Origin: Chloroflexota bacterium
GTDB taxonomy: Bacteria > Chloroflexota > Limnocylindria > QHBO01
Direction: 5' to 3'
Assembly: GCA_013816405.1 (NCBI GenBank)
Contig: JACDEL010000006.1
Coordinates: 24,794-68,020, forward strand
Length of the DNA: 43,227 bases
Translations under genes and position numbers: made by a program
Part shown: piece after piece, positions 21,243 to 31,238 of the stretch
Layout of the letters: each line of letters starts with the position of its first letter
Position numbering within the stretch: position 1 is the stretch's first letter
The notes under the pieces: generated by a model
What the model saw: only the letters and a program-made list of their open reading frames with translations
Told to the model about the DNA's origin: nothing
Database searches by the model: none

Positions 21243-22616
21243 ATGCTGCAGTCCGCGCGTCGCCAGTTCGCCGCGCTGCTCGGGAGCGCCGTGCTGCTCT
21301 CGGCCTGCGGCCCCGCCACTCCCAGTCCCAGCGTCGGGGAATCGGTTGCACCATCAGCATCGATGGCGGCAAGCTCCGGCGCCGGTGAGGTGGTCCCGGC
21401 GCCCGGCTCGTCGAGCACGGTCTACGAGCCGAATCCCGGCGCCATCGTCGTGGCGATCGATCCCGGCCACGGCGGCTGCCTCGACTGGGGCGTCCCGGAC
21501 CCGCAGGAGCGAGGTGCCGCGTTCAGCGAGAAGGTGATGGCCCTCGCCATCGGCCTCGAGCTTAAGCGCCTGCTCGAGGAGCAGGGCATCACGGTGGTCA
21601 TGACCAGAGAGTCCGATGTGGCGCTGGCCGGTGACGACTATCCCGACCTGGGCTGCAACGGGCCGCCGTTCCGCGACGTGAACGGCGACGGCGAGACGGG
21701 CTTCGACCCGGAGGGCAAGACACGCACCCACGATGAGCTGCAGGCGCGCCTGGACCTCGTCAACCTGGCGCGCGCCGACCTGCTGGTCAGCATCCACATC
21801 AACTCGCTCACCCAGAACGGTGTCGTCTTCGAGATCGCGGCCACCCAGACCTACTACACCGATGAGACCCCATGGGGCGTCAGCGCCACCCAGCACCTTG
21901 CCCAGCAGGTGCAGGACGGCGTCGTTGGGGCGATGGACCGTGCCGCGCCGTATGAGCGCCAGGACCGCGCCATCTCCGCAGTCAACTTTTTCATCGTGGC
22001 GCCGCCACTCTTCGCGACGACCCCGGATCGTCCGGACCCCACCAAGCAGCCGAGGCGTGGCGCGCTCATGCCCGCGGTGCTGACCGAGGTCGGCTCCATC
22101 ACGCTGGCCGCCGAGCATGACCTGCTGCTGTCATCCGCGGGGCAGGCTGCCGCCGCGCAGGGGATCGCCAGCGGTTTTGACGGCTACTTCGCAAATCGGC
22201 CGCTGGCGGCGCGCTTCGACGCGCTCATCCCGCTCGGGGAGGCTGGGCTCGTCCCAACCGCCGTGGGTGGTAGCGGACCGCCGTTCTGGGGCACAGGAGT
22301 GCGCCGTGCCGAGCTGTCCGTTGGGGTTCCGATGCGGGTGACCAACACAGGCACGAAGCCGTGGCCGGACGATCTTCGAGTGATCGCTGGCTGGGAGCTG
22401 AGCACCGAGCCATATCTCCGTCAGGCCCCCGCTGCGCTCGACGATATCGGCCTTGATGTCCCTCCGCTTGCGCCGGGCGAATCGGTCGTGCTGGTGGTCA
22501 AGCTCGATGTTCCGGTCTCGGAACGGGGGATGTTGTGGATCACACTGGGGAACGGGGTGGCGTCGCTCGATGACTTGGGATCAGCCCCCCTTCAGCTGTC
22601 CACGGAAGGGCCATAG
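21243..22616 (+). CDS. N-acetylmuramoyl-L-alanine amidase (Amidase_3), lipoprotein
   Basis: LLSACGP lipobox; VVAIDPGHGG, ALAIGLELKRLLEEQGITVVMTRESD, SIHINS, TEVGSIT. Confidence 0.88.
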   Translation: MLQSARRQFAALLGSAVLLSACGPATPSPSVGESVAPSASMAASSGAGEVVPAPGSSSTVYEPNPGAIVVAIDPGHGGCLDWGVPDPQERGAAFSEKVMALAIGLELKRLLEEQGITVVMTRESDVALAGDDYPDLGCNGPPFRDVNGDGETGFDPEGKTRTHDELQARLDLVNLARADLLVSIHINSLTQNGVVFEIAATQTYYTDETPWGVSATQHLAQQVQDGVVGAMDRAAPYERQDRAISAVNFFIVAPPLFATTPDRPDPTKQPRRGALMPAVLTEVGSITLAAEHDLLLSSAGQAAAAQGIASGFDGYFANRPLAARFDALIPLGEAGLVPTAVGGSGPPFWGTGVRRAELSVGVPMRVTNTGTKPWPDDLRVIAGWELSTEPYLRQAPAALDDIGLDVPPLAPGESVVLVVKLDVPVSERGMLWITLGNGVASLDDLGSAPLQLSTEGP

Positions 22617-22717
22617 GACTCCGATAGGACTGCTAGCCTCAGCCGAATGGGGGCGCGCCGCAAGGTTGACCGGGTCTTCGCGCCGCTGCTACCATCGGTG
22701 CGCACGACTCGCAGCCG

Positions 22718-23548
22718 GTGTCGTCGCCCATGCCGGCAGAAGAGCGGGGTCGGGCACCAGACAGACCAAGGAATGCAACCGCGGGAGCTTCTGTATTGCC
22801 CGATAAGCGACGGCCTTCTCGCCGCGCGACCGACGAGCGACCAACTGCACGAGCGGTCTCACATCTCGCCGTGCTCGCCCTCATCGCGGTGACCGTCATC
22901 GTCGGTGTGCAGGCCACGACCGAAGACGCAACCACAGGCAGCACTCATCGTGGCTTCCCGTTCGGCCTCATCGCCGTGGCACAGGGAGCTGACGCGGCGT
23001 CGCTGGAGCAGCAGGCGGTCCGCTACGACCTGGTGCCGCAGCCGCAAAGCCCAGAGCCGATGCCCGACCGGGGCGCTCGCGCCGAACTGCCCGTGATCAC
23101 ACCCCTTCCCACGCCGGTCGCTCCGCCGCTTCCTCCACCCCCGCCCGCCCCGAAGCCCGTCTACGTCAAGGCGGCACCGGTCGTTGGCACGGGACAGCTC
23201 CAATGGCCCGTCCGCGGCGGCGTGATCACCCAGTACTACAGCTCGTACCACCGGGCGCTCGACATCGCGGCGCCGACGGGCAGCAAGGTGATCGCGGCAG
23301 ATGCCGGAACCGTGACTTGGTCCGGCTGGAAGAACAACGGCGGCGGACTGGTGATCGCCATCGATCACGGCAACGGGATCGTTACCGTTTACAACCATCT
23401 CGGTAGCCTGTGGGTCGCTGCCGGCACGGCGGTTGCGGCCGGACAGGGGATCGCTGCCGTGGGCTGCACCGGCGTCTGCACCGGGCCACACGTCCACTTC
23501 GAGGTGATCGTCGGCGGGGTCATCGTCAATCCCCTCCGCTACCTCTAG
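22718..23548 (+). CDS. M23 family peptidase (LytM)
   Basis: YYSSYHRALDIAAPTGSKVIAADAGTVTWSG...GNGIVTVYNHL...CTGPHVHFEV; N-terminal TM and Pro-rich linker. Confidence 0.88.
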   Translation: MSSPMPAEERGRAPDRPRNATAGASVLPDKRRPSRRATDERPTARAVSHLAVLALIAVTVIVGVQATTEDATTGSTHRGFPFGLIAVAQGADAASLEQQAVRYDLVPQPQSPEPMPDRGARAELPVITPLPTPVAPPLPPPPPAPKPVYVKAAPVVGTGQLQWPVRGGVITQYYSSYHRALDIAAPTGSKVIAADAGTVTWSGWKNNGGGLVIAIDHGNGIVTVYNHLGSLWVAAGTAVAAGQGIAAVGCTGVCTGPHVHFEVIVGGVIVNPLRYL

Positions 23549-23622
23549 CCCCATTCGCACGCGCGGCGCCGGTCCTCGACCGGCCAGGGTTGCGCCAATC
23601 TCGTCGCTACCATCGGTCACCC

Positions 23623-24921
23623 ATGTTCGCTGACCAGGTTCGGATCCTCGTGGCCGGCGGCGCCGGTGGCGATGGATCGGCCTCGTTTCGGCATGAGGCT
23701 CACGTTCCTCGCGGGGGACCCGATGGGGGGGATGGCGGCTCGGGCGGCTCGGTCGTGCTGGTCGTCGATGCCGGCATGACCACGCTTGGCGACCTGCGCC
23801 ACCATCGGCACCATCGGGCCACGCCGGGCGGTCGCGGCGCCGGCCGCAAGGCGCACGGCAAGAACGCCTCTGACGTGCTCGTGCCTGTTCCACCCGGCAC
23901 CGTCGTCCGGCTGGCGGCCACCGGCAACGAATCCGACCCCGACGGCTCGCTCCTGGGCGAGCTCCTGGCGCCGGGGGAGCGGCTGGTGGTCGCCAGTGGC
24001 GGGCGCGGCGGACGCGGCAACGTTCATTTCGTCAGCTCCACGCACCAGGCGCCGACGCATGCCCAGAAGGGCGAGCCGGGCGAATCGCGCTGGGTCGAGC
24101 TCGAGCTGAAGCTGATCGCCGATATCGGCCTGGTGGGCGCTCCCAACGCCGGGAAATCCTCGCTGCTTGCCGCGCTGACCGCGGCCACGCCGGAGGTCGG
24201 GGACTATCCATTCACCACGATCTCCCCCAACCTGGGCGTGATCGAGCTCGACGAGGAGCGTCGCGCAGTGATCGCCGACCTGCCTGGACTGATCGAGGGT
24301 GCCTCCGAGGGTCGGGGGCTCGGGCACGCCTTCCTGCGCCACGCAGAGCGGACCCGGGTGCTGGTGGCGGTGGTCGACGGTGCCGCGGCCGATCCACTCG
24401 GCGAATGGCAGGCCGTTGAGGGCGAGCTTCGCGAGCACGATCCGTCGCTCATGGACAGGCCGATGCCGATGGTCGTCACCAAGCAGGACCTGCCCGAGGT
24501 GCATGCCGCCTGGCCCGCGATGCGCCGGACGCTGCGGACAATCGGTGCTCAGCCGATCGCCGTCTCCGCGCACGCCGGTACCGGCGTGCCGGAGCTGCGG
24601 AGGGCAATGACCGAGGCGCTCGACGAGGCCCAGCTCCGTTCCGCAGCGGAGCCATTGCCGGGGGCGGTGCGCCTGCATCGGTTCGACCCGCTCGACGCCG
24701 GATGGCAGGTGATCGCCGAGTCCGATGGCCTCAGGGTGCGGGGCCGCCGCATCGAGACGACTGCCGCACGGACCAATTTCGAGAACGACGAATCGCGCGA
24801 TCGATTCCAGCGCACCTTGGAGCGGATGGGGATCGATGCCGAGCTGCGACGCCTGGGAGCGCGCAGCGGAACCATGGTCCGCATCGGCTCGGTCGAGCTG
24901 GAGTGGGGGGACGAGGATTGA
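23623..24921 (+). CDS. obgE: GTPase Obg/CgtA
   Basis: MFADQVRILVAGGAGGDGSASFRHEAHVPRGGPDGGDGG; GAPNAGKSSLLAALT; DLPGLIEGASEGRGLGHAFLRH; C-terminal OCT domain. Confidence 0.97.
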   Translation: MFADQVRILVAGGAGGDGSASFRHEAHVPRGGPDGGDGGSGGSVVLVVDAGMTTLGDLRHHRHHRATPGGRGAGRKAHGKNASDVLVPVPPGTVVRLAATGNESDPDGSLLGELLAPGERLVVASGGRGGRGNVHFVSSTHQAPTHAQKGEPGESRWVELELKLIADIGLVGAPNAGKSSLLAALTAATPEVGDYPFTTISPNLGVIELDEERRAVIADLPGLIEGASEGRGLGHAFLRHAERTRVLVAVVDGAAADPLGEWQAVEGELREHDPSLMDRPMPMVVTKQDLPEVHAAWPAMRRTLRTIGAQPIAVSAHAGTGVPELRRAMTEALDEAQLRSAAEPLPGAVRLHRFDPLDAGWQVIAESDGLRVRGRRIETTAARTNFENDESRDRFQRTLERMGIDAELRRLGARSGTMVRIGSVELEWGDED

Positions 24922-25610
24922 GGACCGCGGAGCGTGCCTCCGAGCCTCGCTTGGCTTCGCCCGAGACCGCCCCGCAACCCGGGCGAAGGGCCCGAGCCAG
25001 GAGGGTCGGGATCCTGGGCGGCACCTTCGACCCGCCGCACATCGGTCACCTCTGGCTGGCCACCCTGGCCGCCGACAGTCTTGGGCTCGGCCATGTCCTG
25101 CTCATGCCCGCCGCCCGACCGCCGCACAAGGGCCGCAAGGCGGTGAGCAACGCCGCCGACCGGGTGATGATGACCCGCCTGGCGATCAGTGGCGACCCGG
25201 GGCTGGACCTCTCGCTGGTCGAGATGGAGCGTCCCGGCCCGTCCTACACCGTCGACTCGCTGGTGCAGCTCCGTGCCCACCTGGGCGAGGAGGTCCGGCT
25301 GGTGCTGATCATGGCCTCGGACTCGTTCGCGGAGATCGAGACCTGGCGCGACCCTGATCGGCTGCTCGAGCTGGCGGACTGGGCCGTCGGGCCGCGTCCC
25401 GGCACCCCGCTGCCGAACCCCCAGGCGCTGCGCGAGCGCTTCGGTGCCGCGGCGGCCCGCATCCACCTGCTGGACGGTCCGTCGCTCGACGTCAGCAGCT
25501 CCGACATCCGCGCCCGGGTGGCGGCGGGTCGTCCCATCCGTTACCTTGTCCCGCGGGCCGTGGAGGAGCTGATCACGGCCCGGCGCCTGTATCGAAGGAG
25601 GAGACCATAG
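24918..25610 (+). CDS. nadD: nicotinate-nucleotide adenylyltransferase
   Basis: GILGGTFDPPHIGHL, ARPPHK, ISSSDIR-type SSSDIRARV; probable TTG start overlapping the obgE stop (start uncertain). Confidence 0.92.
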   Translation: MRTAERASEPRLASPETAPQPGRRARARRVGILGGTFDPPHIGHLWLATLAADSLGLGHVLLMPAARPPHKGRKAVSNAADRVMMTRLAISGDPGLDLSLVEMERPGPSYTVDSLVQLRAHLGEEVRLVLIMASDSFAEIETWRDPDRLLELADWAVGPRPGTPLPNPQALRERFGAAAARIHLLDGPSLDVSSSDIRARVAAGRPIRYLVPRAVEELITARRLYRRRRP

Positions 25611-25666
25611 AGGACCGCGCAGACGGGCTGACGGCGATCGATCCCGGCGATCTCGCGCATCGGATC

Positions 25667-25981
25667 GTGGACCTGGCCTCCGACAGGAAGGCGGTCGACA
25701 TCGTGATGCTCCGGACGACCGAGGTGACGACCATGGCCGACTACTTCGTCATCGGCACCGGCCGCAGCGACCGTCAGCTGCAGGCGCTGGCCAACGGGAT
25801 CATCGACGAGCTGCGCGACGAGGGGATCCGTCCACTGGGCGTCGAGGGCAAGGGTGCGGCCCGCTGGGTCCTGCTCGACTACGGCGCGGTGATCGTCCAC
25901 CTCTTCGCCCCCGAGGAGCGCGAGTACTACGGCCTCGAACGGCTGTGGAGCCACGCCGCGCAGGTCGTCCGGCTGGTCTGA
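25667..25981 (+). CDS. rsfS: ribosome silencing factor RsfS
   Basis: DIVMLRTTEVTTMADYFVIGTGRSDRQLQALANGI...GVEGKGAARWVLLDYGAVIVHLFAPEEREYYGLERLW. GTG start 25667; an upstream start is possible. Confidence 0.93.
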   Translation: MDLASDRKAVDIVMLRTTEVTTMADYFVIGTGRSDRQLQALANGIIDELRDEGIRPLGVEGKGAARWVLLDYGAVIVHLFAPEEREYYGLERLWSHAAQVVRLV

Positions 25982-26041
25982 CCTCGGCCGCAGGTACTAT
26001 CCGGGTACCAGTCGGGGCACACCGGACCTCCTATTGAGCCG

Positions 26042-26341
26042 ATGGGGGGCCGCTTCCATGCTCAGCCCATGGACGAGCACGCCATCGAGTACACGAGCGA
26101 GGAAACGCAGGCGGAGTCATGCCGCTTCTGCGGCGGCGGCCTACTGACCAGCGTCTTCGACACCTCGTTCCGCGACACGGCCGCGGAGGAGCGACTCTTC
26201 TTCGCCATCCCCGGGGCCTTGTGCGTGCCATGCCGCCAGCTGTACGTCGACCGCCAGCTGATCGGGATCCTTGGCCTCTCCGAGTCGCAGTGCACGTTCG
26301 CCATCCAGAGCGACCGGGTCCTGCGCGCGGGCGCGGCCTAG
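26042..26341 (+). CDS. small zinc-finger protein, YgiT/MqsA-type-like
   Basis: Two CxxC pairs: ESCRFCGG ... PGALCVPCRQLYVDRQ; 99 aa. Confidence 0.6.
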   Translation: MGGRFHAQPMDEHAIEYTSEETQAESCRFCGGGLLTSVFDTSFRDTAAEERLFFAIPGALCVPCRQLYVDRQLIGILGLSESQCTFAIQSDRVLRAGAA

Positions 26342-26350
26342 GCCCATCCC

Positions 26351-27379
26351 TCAGCCGCGCGTTGGGCGCGTGGCGAGCAGGTACTCCCCGAGCCAGGCCA
26401 CCAGCGCCGGCTCCTCGGCCATCTCGTTTGCCTTGATCGACAGGTCCGCCTCGAACAGGCCGCGCAGCATCCCCTCCAGCTCGACCATCGAGTAGCGACG
26501 CGCCGACTGGGCGATCCGCTCGGCCATGCGCGCATTGCCGCGCCGAACCCGCTTCGTGAGGTCCTGCGGGGTGGCGCCGCTGGCGCCCAGGTCGCAGGCC
26601 ACGATCAGGTCGGCGATCCTCCCCTCCAGCGCCGCCAGGATGCGCAGCACCGGCTGTCCCTCGTCGATCGCCCGCTCGACCGCCGCGGCTGCTGCCGCCG
26701 GCTCGCGTCGGTCGATGGCGTTGGTGATCGCGAACACGCTCGCCGGCCGCGTATCGGTCACCAGCGCCTCGACGTCCGCCGGCGTGATCGGGCGCGCGCC
26801 GGCATAGGTCGCCAGCTTGCGCAGCTCGCCATCTGCCACCCAGGTCTGTTGCCCGCGCTCGATGTCCGACTCCCACACGGCGCCGCCGACGCGTTCGGCT
26901 AGCACCGCGGCGGCTCGGGGCTCGATCGGGATGCCCAGGGCTTCGGCGTGCCCCCGGATCCAGCCCTGAAGCTGGTTACGCCGGGGCGTGGCCCGTTCCT
27001 CGACCGTTCCGCCACGCGCGACGACTGCCTCCGCGATCCGCTGCAGCAAGGCGGGAGGCCGCCCGGCATCGCGCGACGGCCTGAGCTCGGCCAGGGCCAG
27101 GGCGGCGCCGTCGGGCAGCTCCGCGACGAAGGCGAGCAGCTTGTCGGTTGCCGCGGTCGAGCGGCCAGCGGCAAAGATCGGCTGGTGGAGGACTGCCAAA
27201 TGCGCGCCGAACATGCCGACCGTGGCCGATTCGAGTCGGGCGCGGTCAATGGCCCCTTCATCCGGGCTGTGCTCGGGCGTGATCTCGGTCCTCTCCGCCG
27301 CCTCGACGCGCGCCGCGAAGGCGGTAAGGGACTGATCGATGCCGAAATCGTCGTCACCGTGGACGAAGAGGAGCGTCAT
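26351..27379 (-). CDS. holA: DNA polymerase III delta subunit
   Basis: LLFVHGDDDFGIDQSLTAF N-terminus; ADVEALVTDTRPASVFAITNAIDRREPAAA...GQPVLRILAALEGRIADLI typical of HolA. Confidence 0.88.
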   Translation of the reverse strand: MTLLFVHGDDDFGIDQSLTAFAARVEAAERTEITPEHSPDEGAIDRARLESATVGMFGAHLAVLHQPIFAAGRSTAATDKLLAFVAELPDGAALALAELRPSRDAGRPPALLQRIAEAVVARGGTVEERATPRRNQLQGWIRGHAEALGIPIEPRAAAVLAERVGGAVWESDIERGQQTWVADGELRKLATYAGARPITPADVEALVTDTRPASVFAITNAIDRREPAAAAAAVERAIDEGQPVLRILAALEGRIADLIVACDLGASGATPQDLTKRVRRGNARMAERIAQSARRYSMVELEGMLRGLFEADLSIKANEMAEEPALVAWLGEYLLATRPTRG

Positions 27380-27939
27380 TCGCCCTGCCCCTCATCCCAC
27401 GCTGCTCGCAGGCGAGCCTCGAGCTCGTCAACGGTGAGTCCGGCGGCAGTCGCCAGGTCGGCCTGCATGGCATGTGCCCGCGCGCGGGCAGCGTCCAGGC
27501 TCGTGCGGAATTCGGGGTAGCGGCTGGCCTGGTCGTCGATCCGCTCGTCGATCGAGACGAAGGCCTGCGCAACGTGCCGGTCTGCCACCGCCACTGCCAC
27601 CGAGGCCCAGCCTCGCGGGGACCGCGACGGATCCAGGAGGCAGCCGATCGGATGCGACGCGATCAGCTCCGCCAGCTCCGGGAATCCACGCTCGGCCATC
27701 CATTGCGCCCCGAGCAGCCCATGACGATCGCCATCCCCCCGCGTCATGGGCTTGTCGATGTCGTGCAGCAGGGCGGCGACCGCGACGAGGTGCGGATCGA
27801 CCTCGACGCAGGCAGCCGCGAGGAGGCGCGCCGCCTCCGCCGCGACGTGGCTGACGCCACGAGAATGGGCAGCGATCCCGTCCGGGAGGTCGAAGGAGGC
27901 GAGCAGCAGCTCGGCCTCGGGGAGGGTGGGTACGGCCAT
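27376..27939 (-). CDS. HD-domain hydrolase
   Basis: HSRGVSHVAAEAARLL...VAVAALLHDIDKPMTRGD (HD) ...HGLLGAQWMAERG..LAELIASHP; ATGA overlap with holA. Confidence 0.82.
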   Translation of the reverse strand: MAVPTLPEAELLLASFDLPDGIAAHSRGVSHVAAEAARLLAAACVEVDPHLVAVAALLHDIDKPMTRGDGDRHGLLGAQWMAERGFPELAELIASHPIGCLLDPSRSPRGWASVAVAVADRHVAQAFVSIDERIDDQASRYPEFRTSLDAARARAHAMQADLATAAGLTVDELEARLRAAWDEGQGE

Positions 27940-30470
27940 GCGCCGATGCTACGCGTCGGCCGGTTGGCTGTGATCGGCGCGGCGACCACCAGGCGCCACG
28001 AATCGGTGACCAGCCGGCTACGCACCTGGTAGCGAAGGCCGTCGGTGACGACCTCGATGCTGCCCTCGAGGTCGGTCCGATGCAGTCGCAGGCTTGGGAC
28101 CGCCCGAAGGTGGTCGAGGGTCTCCTGGTGCGGGTGGCCAAAGGCGTTGCCGACCCCGCACGAGATGATGGCGACGCGCGGCCGCGCGGCACCGAGCAGG
28201 TCCGCGCCAGTGCTGGAACGTGAGCCGTGATGCCCGACCTTGAGGACGTCGACCCTCGTCAGGAGGCGGCGATCGGCCAGCATCGCCTCGATCGGAATGT
28301 GTGCGTCGCCGGTGAGCAGGGCGCTGAAGCCCCCGAAGCGGAGCAGCGCGACCACCGATGCATTGTTGATGTCGCCCTCCGGCAGCGAGGCCGCAACGTC
28401 ATCGGGGGTGGGGTACAGGAGGGTCAGCGTGGTTTTCGCGTCGAGGCGCAGTCGCTGGCCGGTGCGCGCCGCGATCAGCCGCCCTCCCGGCTCGGATCGC
28501 GCCAGCGCAAGGAACCTCGGATAGGTTGGGTTCGCGTAGTCGCGACCCGTATCGAGGACCAGGCCAACCTCGTATCGCTCCAGGGCGGCCACGAGGCCTG
28601 CGACGTGGTCCTGGTGGGGGTGCGTCAGGATCAGGATGTCGATGCGCCGATGCCACCATGGCAGCCGCTCGCCAAGTCGACGGAGCAGGAGGTCTGGATC
28701 CGGGCCGCCGTCGATGAGCATGGTGGAGCCGGATGGCGTCACGACCAGGATCGCATCGCCCTGGCCCACGTCGAGCGCGATAAGGTGGAGTTCGCCATCC
28801 GGCATGCTCGACGCGGTCAGTGCGATCAGCAACACTCCGGCGGCGGCGACCCCCGCCACCGGACGCGCCAGGATCCGCCTGTGCGACAGGACGGCGGCGA
28901 GCGCCTCCTGCGCAGACGACCGCGGGCTGGAGGGATTGAGTGACCAGAGGTCGTCCGGCAAAGCGGGCTCGCGACCCGACCGCCGAGCCGATCGACGCCA
29001 GGCCAGCCCAAGCGCGGGGTACCAGGCGATCGCCAACCAAGCGGGTGCTGCCACCGGCATGGCTGCCAGCGGGACCGATGCGGCGACCTGGCCGGCCAGG
29101 ATCATCGCGTGCAGAAGCAGCCAGGCACTGCCGCCAGCCGCCCATCGCACCCCATCTGTCAGCAGCCCCACCTGCAGGGCCGCCGTCAGGGCGCCGAGCG
29201 GCGCCGCGATGGCGCACGTCAGCATCACGAGCGGAACGAGAGGCACGACCGCCACGTTGGCGATGGGCGCAATCAGCGACAGCCGTCCGAAGCTGCCGAC
29301 GACCACCGGTAGCGTCGTGAGCTGGGCAGCGAGGGTCAGCGCGATCGGTTCCCGCAACCAGGCGGGCCAGCGAGCCAGCCGTGCCTCGATCGACGCTGCG
29401 AACAGGATCAATCCCGCAGTCGCCAGCGCGGAGAGCTGGAAGCCGACGTCCCACAGAACCGCCGGCGCCACGACGAGCATGACCAGCGCGGCGAGCCCCA
29501 GCGCCGATGCCGCGTGGGCCCGCGAACCGCCAAAGCGAGCGACCATCATCGCTCCCGCCATCAACGCCGCCCGGACGACCGAAGGCGATGCGCCGGTCAG
29601 CACCACGTAGCCCGCGATGGTCGCGCCGGCTGCGGCGGGGGCGAGCCATCGTCCGCCGCGGTGTCGCTCGAGTGGGCGCATCAGTCCCCCGACGATCGCC
29701 GCCACGATCGCGATGTTCCAGCCGGAGATTGCGACGACATGCGTAAGGCCCGCGACGGCGAAGTCGTCCGAGATCTCAGGCGCGATGCTGCTCCTCACCC
29801 CAAGTAGGATTCCGGCGCCGAGTGCGGCTTCCGGCTCGGGCACCATCTCGTTTAGGCCATCCAGGAGCCACATCCGCGCGGCGGCCGCGATTTCTGCCAG
29901 ACCGGTCCGCCCCGGCTCGTCGAGCACGCGGGCCTCGCGCGTCCGGACCAGGGCGCCGATTCCCTGGCGAGCGAGGAATGCCGGGTAGTCGAAGCGGTCA
30001 AACGCGGCTGGTGCCTCGACAACGCCCACCGCCACGACTCGCTGCCCCACGGCGAGCGACAGGTCGCGAGGCAGCGTCGCCAGCACCCGACCCCGGACCG
30101 CATGCGTCCGGCCATTCACCCGGCCCATCAACTCGTCGATGACGACCTGCTGGGTGGATCCACGGGGCCGTGGGTCGTCGAGAACCGTGCCGACCAACTC
30201 GACCTCGCCACGGTCGACCAGGTGGGAGATGCTCCCGGGACCGGACGGCAGGGCGATGGCCGTGCCGCGCCATGAGCCAACCAGCAAACCAATGGCCAGT
30301 GCAGCGCAGGCCATGGCGATGCTCGCCGAGCGCATCGACAGCACGACGGCCGTCGCGATGCCGGCGAGCGCGGCCGCGCCAAGCGCCACCGCTGCGGCGC
30401 CGCCATCTGCCGCGATGATCCCGAGGACCAGGCCGGCGAGGGCGCCGGGGAGCGCAAGACGGGTCGCCAT
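27744..30470 (-). CDS. comEC: ComEC/Rec2 competence DNA-uptake channel
   Basis: Competence-domain TM region plus C-terminal metallo-beta-lactamase (HPHQDHVAGL, LLTGDAHIPIE, LKVGHHGSRSST). The ORF terminus overlaps the HD gene by about 196 nt. Confidence 0.9.
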   Translation of the reverse strand: MATRLALPGALAGLVLGIIAADGGAAAVALGAAALAGIATAVVLSMRSASIAMACAALAIGLLVGSWRGTAIALPSGPGSISHLVDRGEVELVGTVLDDPRPRGSTQQVVIDELMGRVNGRTHAVRGRVLATLPRDLSLAVGQRVVAVGVVEAPAAFDRFDYPAFLARQGIGALVRTREARVLDEPGRTGLAEIAAAARMWLLDGLNEMVPEPEAALGAGILLGVRSSIAPEISDDFAVAGLTHVVAISGWNIAIVAAIVGGLMRPLERHRGGRWLAPAAAGATIAGYVVLTGASPSVVRAALMAGAMMVARFGGSRAHAASALGLAALVMLVVAPAVLWDVGFQLSALATAGLILFAASIEARLARWPAWLREPIALTLAAQLTTLPVVVGSFGRLSLIAPIANVAVVPLVPLVMLTCAIAAPLGALTAALQVGLLTDGVRWAAGGSAWLLLHAMILAGQVAASVPLAAMPVAAPAWLAIAWYPALGLAWRRSARRSGREPALPDDLWSLNPSSPRSSAQEALAAVLSHRRILARPVAGVAAAGVLLIALTASSMPDGELHLIALDVGQGDAILVVTPSGSTMLIDGGPDPDLLLRRLGERLPWWHRRIDILILTHPHQDHVAGLVAALERYEVGLVLDTGRDYANPTYPRFLALARSEPGGRLIAARTGQRLRLDAKTTLTLLYPTPDDVAASLPEGDINNASVVALLRFGGFSALLTGDAHIPIEAMLADRRLLTRVDVLKVGHHGSRSSTGADLLGAARPRVAIISCGVGNAFGHPHQETLDHLRAVPSLRLHRTDLEGSIEVVTDGLRYQVRSRLVTDSWRLVVAAPITANRPTRSIGAWPYPPSPRPSCCSPPSTSRTGSLPILVASATSRRRRRASSRLPASRSIRTSSRSPPCCTTSTSP

Positions 30471-30487
30471 CGCGGTAGCGCTGTGCC

Positions 30488-31081
30488 TCAGCCGAGCGTG
30501 ACGAGGTCGCGGATCTTGTCCACCTGGGCGTTGGTCAGGACCTTGCGGGTCACCATCTCCTCGAGGGAGCCGAACGGCTGCTCGCTCCTCGCCGCGACGA
30601 TCTTCTGGACCGTGACCGGGCCGATCCCGGGCAGCGCGTCGAGCGCCTCCGGGCTCGCGGTGTTCAGGTCGACCAGGCCTCCGGCGCCGCCGTTCCCGGA
30701 CCCGCCAGCGGTTGCTGCCCCGACCAGCGGCACCACGATCTGCTGACCGTCGCGCAGGACCGCGGCGAGGTTGACCTGGGTGGCTGCCGCTGCCAGGTCG
30801 ACGTGAGGCCCGTAGCCACCAGCCGCCTCGATGGCGTCCGCCACGCGTGACCCCGTCGGAAGCTGGATGATTCCCGGACGGAGCACGGCACCCTCCACGT
30901 CGACCACCAGCGCCTCCGACAACACCGCGATGGCCGAGCCTGAGGGCTCGCTAAAGAAATCCAGCGAGCCGTCCGCCGTTGCCGGCGCTGCACCGGTCGC
31001 CAGCAGAAGCCACGCGCCCAGTGCCACCGCCACCAGGGCGGTCGCGAGCGACGCGACGGCGATCCGGTCACCAATCGTCAC
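30488..31081 (-). CDS. comEA: ComEA-like SLBB + helix-hairpin-helix DNA-binding protein
   Basis: VDVEGAVLRPGIIQLPTGSRVADAIEAAGGYG (SLBB) and DLNTASPEALDALPGIGPVTVQKIVAARS (HhH); GTG start 31081 preceded by GGAGG. Confidence 0.9.
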   Translation of the reverse strand: MTIGDRIAVASLATALVAVALGAWLLLATGAAPATADGSLDFFSEPSGSAIAVLSEALVVDVEGAVLRPGIIQLPTGSRVADAIEAAGGYGPHVDLAAAATQVNLAAVLRDGQQIVVPLVGAATAGGSGNGGAGGLVDLNTASPEALDALPGIGPVTVQKIVAARSEQPFGSLEEMVTRKVLTNAQVDKIRDLVTLG

Positions 31082-31238
31082 GCGCCCCTCCTCCCGTCGC
31101 TGGGAGGCGAGCGGAGTGCAAGACCTGTCCGGAGCCCGGCGTCCGGGCACTCGACCCCGGGCTCCGGAAGCAGGACGCGCAGCCTAGCGGCGGATCTCTT
31201 ATCCGCGGCTTACCGGCGGCTCATCGACGTTCGGGCGG

